A stretch of DNA of 64,000 bases, from assembly GCA_964059195.1 (NCBI GenBank), contig CAXKWD010000005.1, positions 149,635,265 through 149,699,264 of the forward strand, given 5' to 3'. Numbering within the stretch: the stretch's first letter is position 1; each line of letters begins with the position of its first letter. The translations under genes were made by a program, and so were the position numbers. The notes under the pieces are model-generated. The model worked only from the letters and a program-made list of their open reading frames with translations. It had not been told where the DNA came from and searched no databases. The stretch comes from Ectobius pallidus (Eukaryota > Arthropoda > Insecta > Blattodea > Ectobiidae). Shown one piece after another: positions 37,826 to 47,500 of the stretch.

Positions 37826-38491
37826 TGAGGCGCGTCCACAAAGTAAGTTTCCCTGGGGCCGTTTACAGAAACAAAACACAAGTTCATGGACATATATATA
37901 TCCCAACAGATACAGCAAGTGTTCAGCTATTTTTCAACATATTCGCCACCGGAATTGAAACATATGTCATACCGTGGGACAAAACTTTGAATACCTGTGT
38001 CGTACAAGTTTGCCGCTAGGGATTTGAACCATTGTGTGACAAAAATCTCCTCTCTGCCATTCCCTGTCATTTCTTGAGGTGTAGGAAAAGATGGAAATCA
38101 TTGGGAGCGAGGTCCGGGGCTTAGGGTGAAAGATTAAACACTTCTCAGCCGAACTTCTGCAGGAGACTTGCTAGGAGGTGTTACATCCACCCTAAAGCCC
38201 GGACCTCGCTCCCAGTGATTTCCATCTTTTCCTACACCTCAAGAAACGACAGGGAATGACCGAGAGAAGGAGATGTTTGTCACACAGTGGTTCAAATTCC
38301 TGGCGGCAAACTTGTACGACACAGGTATTCAAAAGTTGGTCCCACGGTATGACAAATATCTCGATTCCGGTGGTGAATATGTTGAAAAACAGCTGAATAC
38401 TGGCTGTGTCTGTTGTAATATCTGTTTACTTGAAATTGCGTTTTGTTTTGATAAACGAACCCAGGGAAAGTTACTTTATGGAAGCGCCTCG
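37826..38491. mobile_element. Mariner transposon rearranged into a giant inverted repeat
   Basis: Two ~300-bp arms (37826-38129 and 38187-38491) are inverse copies around a 57-bp centre. Each outer end has a mariner-style TIR (GAGGCGCKTCCAYAAAGTAA), with TA outside the right one. The right arm, plus strand, encodes the mariner signature H-P-P-stop-S-P-D-L-A-P-S-D-F-H-L-F-L-H-L-K-K (from about 38185). After a frameshift it encodes the C-terminus (FKFLAANLYDTGIQKLVPRY, then DKYLDSGGEYVEK). The left arm encodes the same region on the minus strand. The SPDLAPSD aspartate is the third catalytic residue of the family. Both arms are dead, and no N-terminal half is present. Confidence 0.92.
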
Positions 38492-38493
38492 TA

Positions 38494-40753
38494 GCATTAC
38501 TATTGAGAATTCTCCTTAAATTTTTGTTTTAAAAATTATTGCATGGAAGTTGCAAACTTATAGGTTACTCTGGACCACATCTTTTTATTCTTCTAATAGC
38601 CTACAATCGTAGAACGTATTTCGCAAGACTATTATTGCGGTTTGTGGCTTAGAACTATAATTCTACGATAATGCTTGCAGAATAGTTCAGAGAATGTATG
38701 TTATGAAATATTGAATCTTACGCATGGAACGTTCCGCAGCTGTTTTACCATATTAATCAAGCAAACCTACATACTAGAAATCGGAAGAAAGAAGTGCATA
38801 GGGAACCACCAACTTTCACACGTGCACAGTTAACTGATTTTGAATCTTTTGTCAAAATATTGTCATCTTGCGAAACGACAATTTAGTCCTCTAAAGTAAG
38901 ATACCTCAAAGTTGCAAGAATTCCAACTCTTTTAATTGAACAAATCCTAGGGTTGTGAATTTATTTTTACGACTAAGTTCTTGTGTTTGTTTGAGTCGTA
39001 TAAAAGACCTATAAAACTCTAGGAAAGACAACAAAATCTCAAGAGTTTGTGGAATTCTTGCCGAGATAAAAACATGCTAATAAAATTAGAACATAAAGAG
39101 AAAATATTTCTACCACAAGATTTATAAGAAAGTTATTGTAATTGAAACTAATCCGTTTTGATTTTATAGATTTTTTAACATGACACATTTTTATTATAAA
39201 ATTTAATACAGAGTAATCTCTGAGATATTTAGGAATTTAATATAATAACTTATAATGCCTTTTTGTTGATCTTTCAAGAAAACAAAATAAATAAATAAAT
39301 AAATAAGTGACTGATATTTCAAAGAATTCCAGTAATTGCACGAGATTATTGCTTGTTGCTTACTCAGCAACTTTTCTTTTATGTTACAAGAAACTTATTC
39401 CAGTATCAGGGATAATTCTTATTTCCACTTTGCTCCTTAGCACTACAGTATGCATTACGGCAAGTTTCTATGGTGACTCGTGACGAATTGCCGACATACT
39501 GAAAATCTGCATTCGGTTTGCAAACAGATGAAGTACGACGACTTAAAAAAATCTTACTAACATGGCGTAATGGTACGAAAGCTAACCGGAAAGCAAACGA
39601 TTTTATTATTTTAAAAGCTTTATTTACAATATGTAGGCCTATATATGTATGTAGGCCTATATGTGTATGTACTGTTCATGCCATTTTAAGAAGACCTCGT
39701 CCCAAACCATCGTCTATCTACAAAAGAATATAATAGCATTGTTCCCTAATCCTAAAATCTGCACCGACAAAGAACAGGTGCTGCTCTTGTAGTCGCGTGG
39801 ATTTCCCCAGTGCTACCGCTGTCATTCGTCACTTCTCAAGTGATGTAAACGTGCTGTGGTACGCATTCGGCAACATTGTACTTGACTGCAGACAAGTGTG
39901 AATACGCATAATTACCTTTCTATTCACAGATTGACAGGTCGAAGAGGATTAAGGTGGAAGCAAGTAGAAGCAGTTCTTGGAAAAAAGTCTTTAAGAAGTG
40001 GGACCCACAATATGTATGTGTTTATATACACATATAATATATATACAGAGAGAGAGAGAGAGATAGATAGAGAGAGATAGATAGAGAGAGAGGGGGGGAG
40101 AGTTCATTTGTTTTCCCTTAGAAAGGTGAAATATTACTGGTTTGATTTTCATAAGAACTACTCCATGAATCAGAGCGTATTACACTGGGAGCTTGTCAAA
40201 ACTTCAAGATGGAAATGGACACGGTTCTTGAGGTTAATATGAACTAATATTTCACATAGTGATCTCATAGGCTACATGTAATTTGCATTCCAACTGTTCA
40301 AATGTGTTTATTGTGCAACGCACTTTCTCTAAGCAATTTTCAGAGTTCTCAGCCAAAAAGGTTACTGAACGTCGTGTTACGTATTGATCACATAGGGAAA
40401 AAAAAATTCCCTTGTCGTTCGTGGAAGTAGGGTGATTTTGAATAGGACTGTCATCAATTTTGGAAGACTATTGCCTGCTATGTATATAAATCGAGTTACT
40501 ACAGTACATAAGCAGTCCAATTTCCAATTGACTTAATAAGGAGATCTCACATAAAAAGCTTTTTACAATAGCAATATCATTATTGTGTCTAACTGAATGC
40601 CTATACCTACATAAGAAGGATATAAATCTTATTTATTAAATGAGTCTCCGTATATCTGCGATTTCCTAACAAACAGAATCCGAGAAAATTCAAAATGTAG
40701 TGCCCAATTTTATAGAATTAGGCAGTTTGTGATACTAATTTCGTGATGAAATA
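38494..40753. other. Intronic sequence with microsatellites
   Basis: (AAAT)n lies at about 39284-39307. A 17-18-bp ATGTATGTAGGCCTATAT tandem lies at 39631-39670. (GA)n/(GATA)n lies at 40049-40100. No gene was recognised. Confidence 0.5.
40049..40100. repeat. GAGA/GATA microsatellite
   Basis: Compound AGAGAG and ATAG repeats ending in a G run. Confidence 0.9.
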
Positions 40754-40930
40754 GGAGAAACATTTCTCTGACACTTGGGATTTGAACCCAGGACCTTTGG
40801 CTATCCGTGCCACTGCTCTACCAACTACCATCCTGGGTTCAAATCCCAATGTCAGGGGTATTTTTCTCCTGCAATATTCTCATTTAATGCCGAACAGAGA
40901 CAATAATCTGTGGTTCATGAATGCATATAT
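40754..40930. mobile_element. Head-to-head tRNA-like SINE fold-back
   Basis: The left arm (40754-40792) contains, on the minus strand, a SINE T-arm (CCTGGGTTCAAATCCCAA). The right arm (40831-40870) carries the same T-arm on the plus strand, then the SINE body, which matches 56455-56519 in inverse. The centre keeps the minus-strand head GTTGGTAGAGCAGTGGC. Confidence 0.8.
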
Positions 40931-40939
40931 ATCCATCGA

Positions 40940-42198
40940 TGTCAAGTTTTGAGGTCTCCTGGATCAAAAACTGCTAGCTTCAGAAAAAAATGTATCTCAT
41001 CAGATTTTTGTCCAGATCAAGTGTTACCATTAACGGGTTTCTATTTTCTAATTTATCCACCCAATCCGTTAAATTGAATCTCTTTTCGTAATAATACAGA
41101 AACACAATAACGGTTAAAACAGCCGATTCTAGTCCGCGTGACTGCAGAAATGATGTGGACATGGACTGCTTTATGCACGGAGACGGCATCATTAATGGAC
41201 ACGAGATTTAAATGTAATATATGTGAGAGATCATCATCATTGTCATGCACGACATTTCTCAGGCGTGTTTATCGTCTTTGCACGCTTCGGCGACACGGGA
41301 CATCCACCTGTTCCGTCAATCGCAAGGGTGGAGCCTGCAGACTTGCAGACAGACGTCCACGCGCAGATCCGACACCACGACGTATAGCAACGTGCTTGCA
41401 TCTTCAATGTCATGGGCCAATCCCGGGGTTTAGAGTGGAAAACGTAACTTTTGCAGACTAATGTAATTCAACTGATAATCTGATTATAAAATTCTCTAAA
41501 ATCCCGATTATAAAGCGCTTAAGCTTTCGCACAAGAAAGCAACATTTACAATAACCTATTAAGAGGCATGACTGAAATTAGAGGAATTTAAATTATAAAA
41601 TCAAGCAAACTGATAAAACGCAGTACCTGAACGATTTAATAGGGCATATTTCAGAAACTATTGAGATTTAGACCACGGTTTCTTGAGAAAGTTTGATCAC
41701 TATTATGTGAAGATATAAGAAGGATGAGCAATTCTCCTCTTTGTATAACAATAAATCAAATTAATCGTTTTCCAAACATTTTATGTTTAATGTTTACTTG
41801 TGCATTTAAATGTATAGGCTAATAATTAATATTTATGATTTGGGGGTCATCTTCATCACGCGAAATTTTACTAAATAATATATTATGGTATTTGTAACTT
41901 TTTAATTTTATTTTCTCAAACTTCAATTGTTATTAATATTAAAGTTATAAATATTCATATTTAGGCCTAGTAGTCATGGTTTTATATTCATTGCAGGTAT
42001 ATGCTAGTTGAGTGAAAGAGAAGAGTTTAAGCCTTAACTCTGCCAGATAAAATAAATATTAAATATCGCTGTCGAGTGGCATCTAAACTTTAAACGCATA
42101 TAAATAAATTAGAAAATAAATAAATGTTTAAAAATTCCTATTAAAATGACCTAAACTGAAGTAGGAATGAAATAGAGAGTAGAGATCACCAGATAACG

Positions 42199-42200
<2 letters not shown>
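40940..42200. other. Intronic sequence with a GC-richer island at 41120-41455
   Basis: 40940-40995 holds a third copy of the GTTTTGAGGTC motif. The island 41120-41455 has many CpG dinucleotides and overlapping open frames on both strands, the longest 107 codons. I recognise no domain in any of them. Confidence 0.45.
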
Positions 42201-42297
<97 letters not shown>

Positions 42298-42305
42298 CGA
42301 GAGAG
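42201..42305. repeat. Compound (GT)n(GA)n microsatellite
   Basis: About 14 GT units followed by about 38 GA units. The alternating and purine-only tracts can adopt non-B structures. Confidence 0.97.
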
Positions 42306-42886
42306 GGAAGAGAGATGATTGATGCGGACATTTTAGATCCTTAAAGAGAAATAGTTAAAAAGAAAACATTTATTAAGGTTGAGAAGAATAAAAATCAAGA
42401 AATTAAAAAGTAGCATGGGATCTAAGAAGCGATCCTGTCGGTGATAACCTACTTGTGATTACGTAGATCTATACTGAGCAGTCTGGAGGTAATGAATATG
42501 GAAATAACCTGGCACGCGTATCTGTCTACGCCTACAGCTCACTGCTACAAAGTACTCAACTGTACCCACTAGTTTTTCCCACGACATTCACTACAACATG
42601 TATTTTACATACATAAGTTCGCTTGCAATTGACTGCATAACTCCGAACTACCCACAAAAACTAAGAACGATTCTTTAAAATTCATAAGACGATTTTTTTT
42701 ACCAAAAGATCACAATAAAGGGCATGTTTTCTTCTTTTTTCAAGTTAGTCCCGAATCGATCATTCCCCCCCCCCCCTTAAATATTTAAAATATGCAACAT
42801 TAAATTCAATGTATTTTACCCTGAACCTTATGTCATACAAACATATTACCATATTACTATAGCCCACGAATCAGTGATTTTTTTTT
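42306..42886. other. Intronic sequence
   Basis: A C run lies at about 42766-42777. No other feature. Confidence 0.45.
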
Positions 42887-43016
42887 GCCCACCCTTACCC
42901 CCGGAGTGCCAAGCAATTAAGCCTAAACCTCCGGTCAAGCCAGATTTTGGTAATCATATGTGATGTGTGTATACCTATTGTGCCCTTATGTACATCCGAT
43001 GGGGATGTTGATGGTA
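42887..43016. repeat. 130-bp block, inverse copy of 35947-36076
   Basis: About 94% identical to the block inside the Harbinger-like element at 35.8 kb, in opposite orientation. It sits 205 bp before another Harbinger-like element. Confidence 0.9.
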
Positions 43017-43220
43017 TGACGTGTTTGGGGTGTGTACTTGTGTCTTTGAACTTTGGCGCAGGATATACCTAAGTGCGGATAGGTTTTATGTACTATATTT
43101 CCCGAGTGTGTTTGACCAATCCAGTAGAAGAATAGGCTATGGGGAATTTCAACCAAACGCAAATGTCTATCATCATAATTTTATCGTTTTATTTTTATCG
43201 CTCTCATTTTATATCGCTTA

Positions 43221-43569
43221 AGGCTAGTTTACACGACGAAATTAGGTTTCGTAAGTAAGTTTCGCAACTGTTTTTTGCTTGAATGCGCAAGCGCAAGATG
43301 TACTGGCGACAATGAGTTACGAAACTACGCAATTTCGGCTGATTCCAACTTTTCACGAAACTATAATAGTAATGTTGATATTTTACGCTTATTTAGCTTG
43401 TTCGCGTTTCGTAAAATGAAATGGGGAAGTGAGGAAATTGTGAAATGCCTGTATTCATACGTGTTTCAAACATTTATATGGGATTTTAATAACTTGAACT
43501 TCAGAAATAACATGAAATCACTTTCATGAAAGTGGTTACGAAACCTAGTGTCATCGTGTAAACTAGCCA
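43221..43569 (+). mobile_element. PIF/Harbinger-like element with MADF-like coding remnant
   Basis: 33-bp TIRs starting GGCTAGTTTACACGA match at 30 of 33 (43222-43254, 43536-43568). TA lies at both edges; the exact target duplication (TA or a mismatched 3-mer) is unclear. The plus frame inside reads MKWGSEEIVKCLYSYVF then QTFIWDFNNLNFRNN. It has the W..E..(I/L)...Y and (L/I)WD..N..(Y/F)(K/R)N spacing of a MADF DNA-binding domain, which accompanies PIF/Harbinger transposases. The transposase is deleted, leaving a short internal-deletion derivative. Confidence 0.8.
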
Positions 43570-44112
43570 TACACCTGCTTTTATATAAATCCATAAGGAC
43601 TGAACACTGAAACATCTTCATACCCGCAGATTCTATGAAACAAATAATCATTGAACGTATGGATTGGGAGGCTGCATATGAGCAAAACGAAATATGAAAA
43701 TAATTAAATTTTATGTGTGGAAAATATAATAATTATCAGGTCTACAAAATGATTAACTAGATTGTGTAATAGCAAAGCTTGTAAAGCAAAATGGAAAACA
43801 CTGTTCCTTCTTGTGGAAGTTGTCACAGCTAAATAAGGCCGTAGTTCTGTTAGGATCCGTGTCGCTAATAGTCACAATAAATATAAATCGAGGTCTGGAT
43901 TTTCTTATGATAATTCCAGACTTCTCGTTATATTACCAAAAATTAAATACTGTATCCTAACAAAAATATACATTTGCTCTTGAATCCTAACCCTGCTCAT
44001 TTCATACCTTATCGAAACTTCATCGTAAGCTCATAATACACTACATAAATCGATTTTTGAAGGCAGTTTACTAAAAGGATTGTTTCATTAAAATATACTT
44101 AATATTTTGAGT
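43570..44112. other. Intronic sequence, nothing recognised
   Basis: No feature supported. Confidence 0.5.
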
Positions 44113-44120
44113 TTAATCAC

Positions 44121-44759
44121 CAGGGCCCAGATTTTGATTACCTAAAAATACTTAAAATATGAGTTATAAAATGACTACAAAAATGAAAAAAGACCCGAAA
44201 GCTAACAAAAATAAATAAATAATTTGTATGAAAATACTAGTTTATTCTTAGAAATGTACATTTCATACATTACTTCAAACATTTCATACATTATTTCACA
44301 TATTTATGATGTTGACCCAATTAGCCTATAGGCCTAGGCTTGTCTTGACCGTTTTCTATATCGAAATTAAATTACAAGATTTATTTATTAATGCTTATTT
44401 AGAGTTCCAACAATATTCATTGTAATTAAATGCATAAAAACTCTATACAATGGAAGAAACAACACATGAGAAAATAATTACTCAATTTTAAAAATTTGCT
44501 AACAAATATGGACTGGGTAAAAAAAAAAAGGCCATGAAATGGGGGAAAAGGTCATAAAATGGCCAAACAGGCCAAGTAATGACATTGTCATTTTTAAAAA
44601 CGACGGTACTTAAAAGTAAAATGTTGGGAAAATTACAAAAAAGCCCCTAAAAATCACAATTTTTATAATCTAGGAGTCATGATCAGAATATCTCCACTTG
44701 TGGGCAACGTCCATGATGTAACAGTTAAAAGTTGACATATCATCAAAATCCGGGCCCTG
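44121..44759. mobile_element. hAT-type non-autonomous element, 639 bp
   Basis: 18-bp TIRs CAGGGCCCRGATTTTGAT match at 17 of 18. A perfect octamer TTAATCAC flanks both sides (44113-44120, 44760-44767). A short degenerate tandem (GGCCATGAAATGG, GGTCATAAAATGG, GGCCAAGTAATGA) lies at 44531-44582. Confidence 0.94.
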
Positions 44760-44767
44760 TTAATCAC

Positions 44768-45401
44768 AATAACTTCAATCGTCAAAATCTTATCAATAAG
44801 ACCTAACGACTGGCGGTGTTGCCTATTGTCGTTCATTACTTGCGTGAAAGTGGTCACAGCTTCTTTACAGCCCGGCTATATCGATAAAAGACGTTATCTT
44901 GCTAATTACTCAGCGGAAAGTAGCCATTATTCAAAGGAAGCCGACATTAATGTGTAAAATTAATTCATTGATATCCCACGATCTTTGGCAGTGCTCACAC
45001 AAATCTTATTGCGTGAGTGAAACTCACATAAACCAGTAAGTCCACTCCAATATGCCAGTGTTGTTACGCGAACGTTATTCCCATGACACGAATACAGCAA
45101 TATGCCTATAAAAAGACGCCCGTCCTATATAAATAACGACAATTTCTCAGCGCACGATTATCAATATTTCTGCGTAATGGATGAGTAATTATTTCTTTCC
45201 GGTTGAAGCAAGTACCAATTACATTTACGATGGTCCTGATGTCTGCAGAAAATATTTATCAAGGAAATGCTGAGAGAATTTACGCTGGCTGAAGAAAGCA
45301 ACACAGAGATGTTGTAACATACCAGAATGCATATAATTTAGAAAAGTATGGGTACAATAAATTACGAATTTTACAACTGCAGTATTATTTTATAAGCTTG
45401 A
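44768..45401. other. Intronic sequence, apparently unique
   Basis: No repeat or coding sequence was recognised. Confidence 0.45.
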
Positions 45402-45792
45402 TCGCCCGCGGTGGTTCAGAGGTTGCATGTCCACCTCTGGATCCGAAAGTCGCGGGTTCAAACCTGGCTACCTTTTTCGAAATGTAAAAATCCTGGACAT
45501 GAAAGCTGGGAGGGACCATAAGCCGTCGGTTTCGCCGTAGATTTAAGGAATGTTAAAGAACTCTAAGCCTAAATTAAAGCCTCTGGATCAAATTCCCCGG
45601 CTTTTCATGTCAAAGTAATACTTCAGTTTCCTCTAGCTGGTTGTCGAAGCGATGAGCTTACCACCTCTCTGTACGTCCTCTATTGGAAAATAATCGTAAC
45701 TAAATTAATCTTGAGCAATGAAACCTCCATCAGGGTTATAGGGGTCCTCTACTACCATCCCATCTGAGTAGTGACGGGAAGCCATCCATCCA
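45402..45792 (+). mobile_element. tRNA-derived SINE, long form of the 34.5-kb family
   Basis: The head CCCGCGGTGGTTCAGAGGTT is followed by a B box (GGGTTCAAACCTGG, 45454-45467), a body with GAAACCTCCATCAGGG, and an end repeating CCATC. No clear target duplication. Confidence 0.85.
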
Positions 45793-47171
45793 TTTTATGC
45801 GCCTACTACAAAATTGGCTTCGTCTATAAGATTTATTTAGTTCTAGATTAGAAAAACAAGTTTTCGTTATTCATGGAGACGGTAATTAAATACGAATAGG
45901 CCTACATGAAATCCATAATGCGTTGTAATTTTCTTATTTTAATAAATGGACCATATGAAAAATTTGTTCGTTTTTAATGCGGTATGCTTACTTGCTATCT
46001 AGATGACAGGTACACAGTATAAGTATAGGCCATATTTACAGCTTACTTAAATAGGCAAGACTCAATTTGTCAAGCTAATTATAAATTTGTGTCGGACTGC
46101 AAATAAAACAATTACCACAATGATGAGGCTCATATTTTATTCCTGGTACCCTACTCTGTAAATTTCACTTTCATTTTAAACTTTTTTGTTACTTTCCATT
46201 GATTTATTACATATGTTAGGCAAATTATTGTATCCTATAGCATAAAGGGTTAATTAGCCTATACTCTATAGGATTTATCTCAAAACGCTAAATTTAAAAT
46301 CAAAACATACCATAGGTCTACATAATCTAATACAAAACTGCTAAAAATTTCACCTATGGCCTCGCACACTTGAATCTAAATGAAATGTTTCGCTGGATGG
46401 TAATGTGTGTGGCATTATATGGCGGTGCGAGAGACATTTAACTTATTCTGAACTTAATTATACCTGAACACAGAACCCAACTAAATAATTAGATAAACTA
46501 TCATATTTTCGAATGAAATAAGTTTGCAGACACTTAGAACGCTCACATGGCCAAATAAACTGTCGGATCCTCTACTTACTTCGCCAAGAAGAACAACAGA
46601 GCAGGCGCCCTCAGGATTGGATGCGTTGCCTAGCCAAATAAACTCTTCACTGAAGTTGTAGATTTTGTGTGCATATTGAAATTAAACTTATTAAAGTTAA
46701 TATTCGTTCCCAAATTAAAGCAACACACACATAAATGAATGTAACACAGAAGAACATAATTTAACATAATTAGTACAGTATCTACTAATAAGCTATCAAA
46801 AGAAAGAAGACAACATAATTTTGCACAGAGCTTTGTAAAGAAAACACCACTTTCCGTGCATTCAAACATGCAATCTGGCAGCAATAAAGTCCTGACAAGA
46901 TGTGGAATTCAGCTAATAAGATCGCCAATGTATACAAGTGCCTGTTAACACCCGTTCCTCCTGTGGAGCAATTATTCTTTCCTCAATGTTTCCGAGCCGA
47001 AATCGTGCAAATTCTTCACAAATCTATTTACAGAGTGAATTTGGACACTTCAGTAAAGATAGTTCTTCTGTGTCGCATTCATTTATGAGCGTTGCTTTAA
47101 TTTTTGGACATGAGTTTACTTGGAAGTCGGTCTTTTAATAGTAGCCTATGTAAGTATATATTTGTACTCAC
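45793..47171. other. Intron just downstream of the 47-kb AP-2 exon
   Basis: It contains the donor GTGAGT at 47166-47171 (minus). No repeat was recognised. Confidence 0.5.
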
Positions 47172-47376
47172 CGTCTGAGGACACCTCCTAAAAGCGACGC
47201 GTTGAGGCACTCAGGGGGAGACAGCCGCCGTTGAACTTCGCCCACCGTCACCTTGTACTTGGACGTTGAGCTGAGGAGCGACAGCCGGCCGGGAACACTG
47301 CAGAAGACGTCCGACGGCGCTGAAGCCCCTGACAACACGATGTCTTTACTGTTCTCGTTGTTACGAGGTTTGATAC
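47172..47376 (-). CDS. TfAP-2: Transcription factor AP-2, exon covering the start of the DNA-binding domain (partial gene)
   Basis: AP-2 proteins are nuclear basic helix-span-helix factors that bind GC-rich palindromes as dimers and control epidermal, limb and neural development. The minus strand encodes a peptide ending [36 protein letters not shown] and [10 protein letters not shown], which is the invariant start of the AP-2 DNA-binding region. The donor is CAGACG/GTGAGT, so the exon ends at 47172 in phase 2. The acceptor chosen is TGTGCAG/GTATC at 47376, giving 205 nt (incoming phase 1, 67 full codons). That length is close to the matching vertebrate exon. The pyrimidine tract is weak and a second AG lies about 50 nt downstream, so the 5' edge is less certain than the 3' edge. 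The first ~22 residues ([22 protein letters not shown]) are linker and not conserved. Family identity is seen directly; function is family knowledge. Confidence 0.95.
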
Positions 47377-47441
47377 CTGCACATACATCAGTGTATACTT
47401 TTAACCACGGCAACGTCGTGCCTTTTGCTGCTAAGTCCAAA

Positions 47442-47500
47442 TACAGGGAGATCACTTTCTCGCGAGCAAATTTGCCCGGTGAAAAAATTATCTCCCTGTA
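47442..47500. mobile_element. 59-bp near-palindrome, minimal TA-flanked MITE or fused TIRs
   Basis: TACAGGGAGAT (47442-47452) is answered by ATCTCCCTGTA (47490-47500). The central GCAAATTTGC is itself palindromic and the whole unit is self-complementary with one indel. It begins and ends with TA. It lies 65 bp upstream of the AP-2 exon acceptor. Confidence 0.75.

Larger units (their letters stand above)
8893..47171 (-). other. TfAP-2: Giant AP-2 intron (38,279 bp)
   Basis: It is bounded by a GTGAGT donor (47171 downwards) and a TTCTTCTAG acceptor (8893), both in the right phase. It holds most of the mobile elements listed here. I saw no further AP-2 coding sequence inside it. A long intron at this position is unremarkable for a multi-gigabase insect genome but means the primary transcript carries many inverted repeats. 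Confidence 0.9.

Noticed and set aside
37654..38019. 121-codon plus frame as a gene
   Set aside because: It runs antisense through the left arm of the rearranged mariner.
41138..41461. 107-codon frame as an AP-2 alternative exon
   Set aside because: No resemblance to AP-2 and no convincing splice sites; the frame lies on the opposite strand to the gene.
42128..42331. Leu/Ser repeat frame as a signal-peptide-like protein
   Set aside because: Pure translation of the GT/GA microsatellite.
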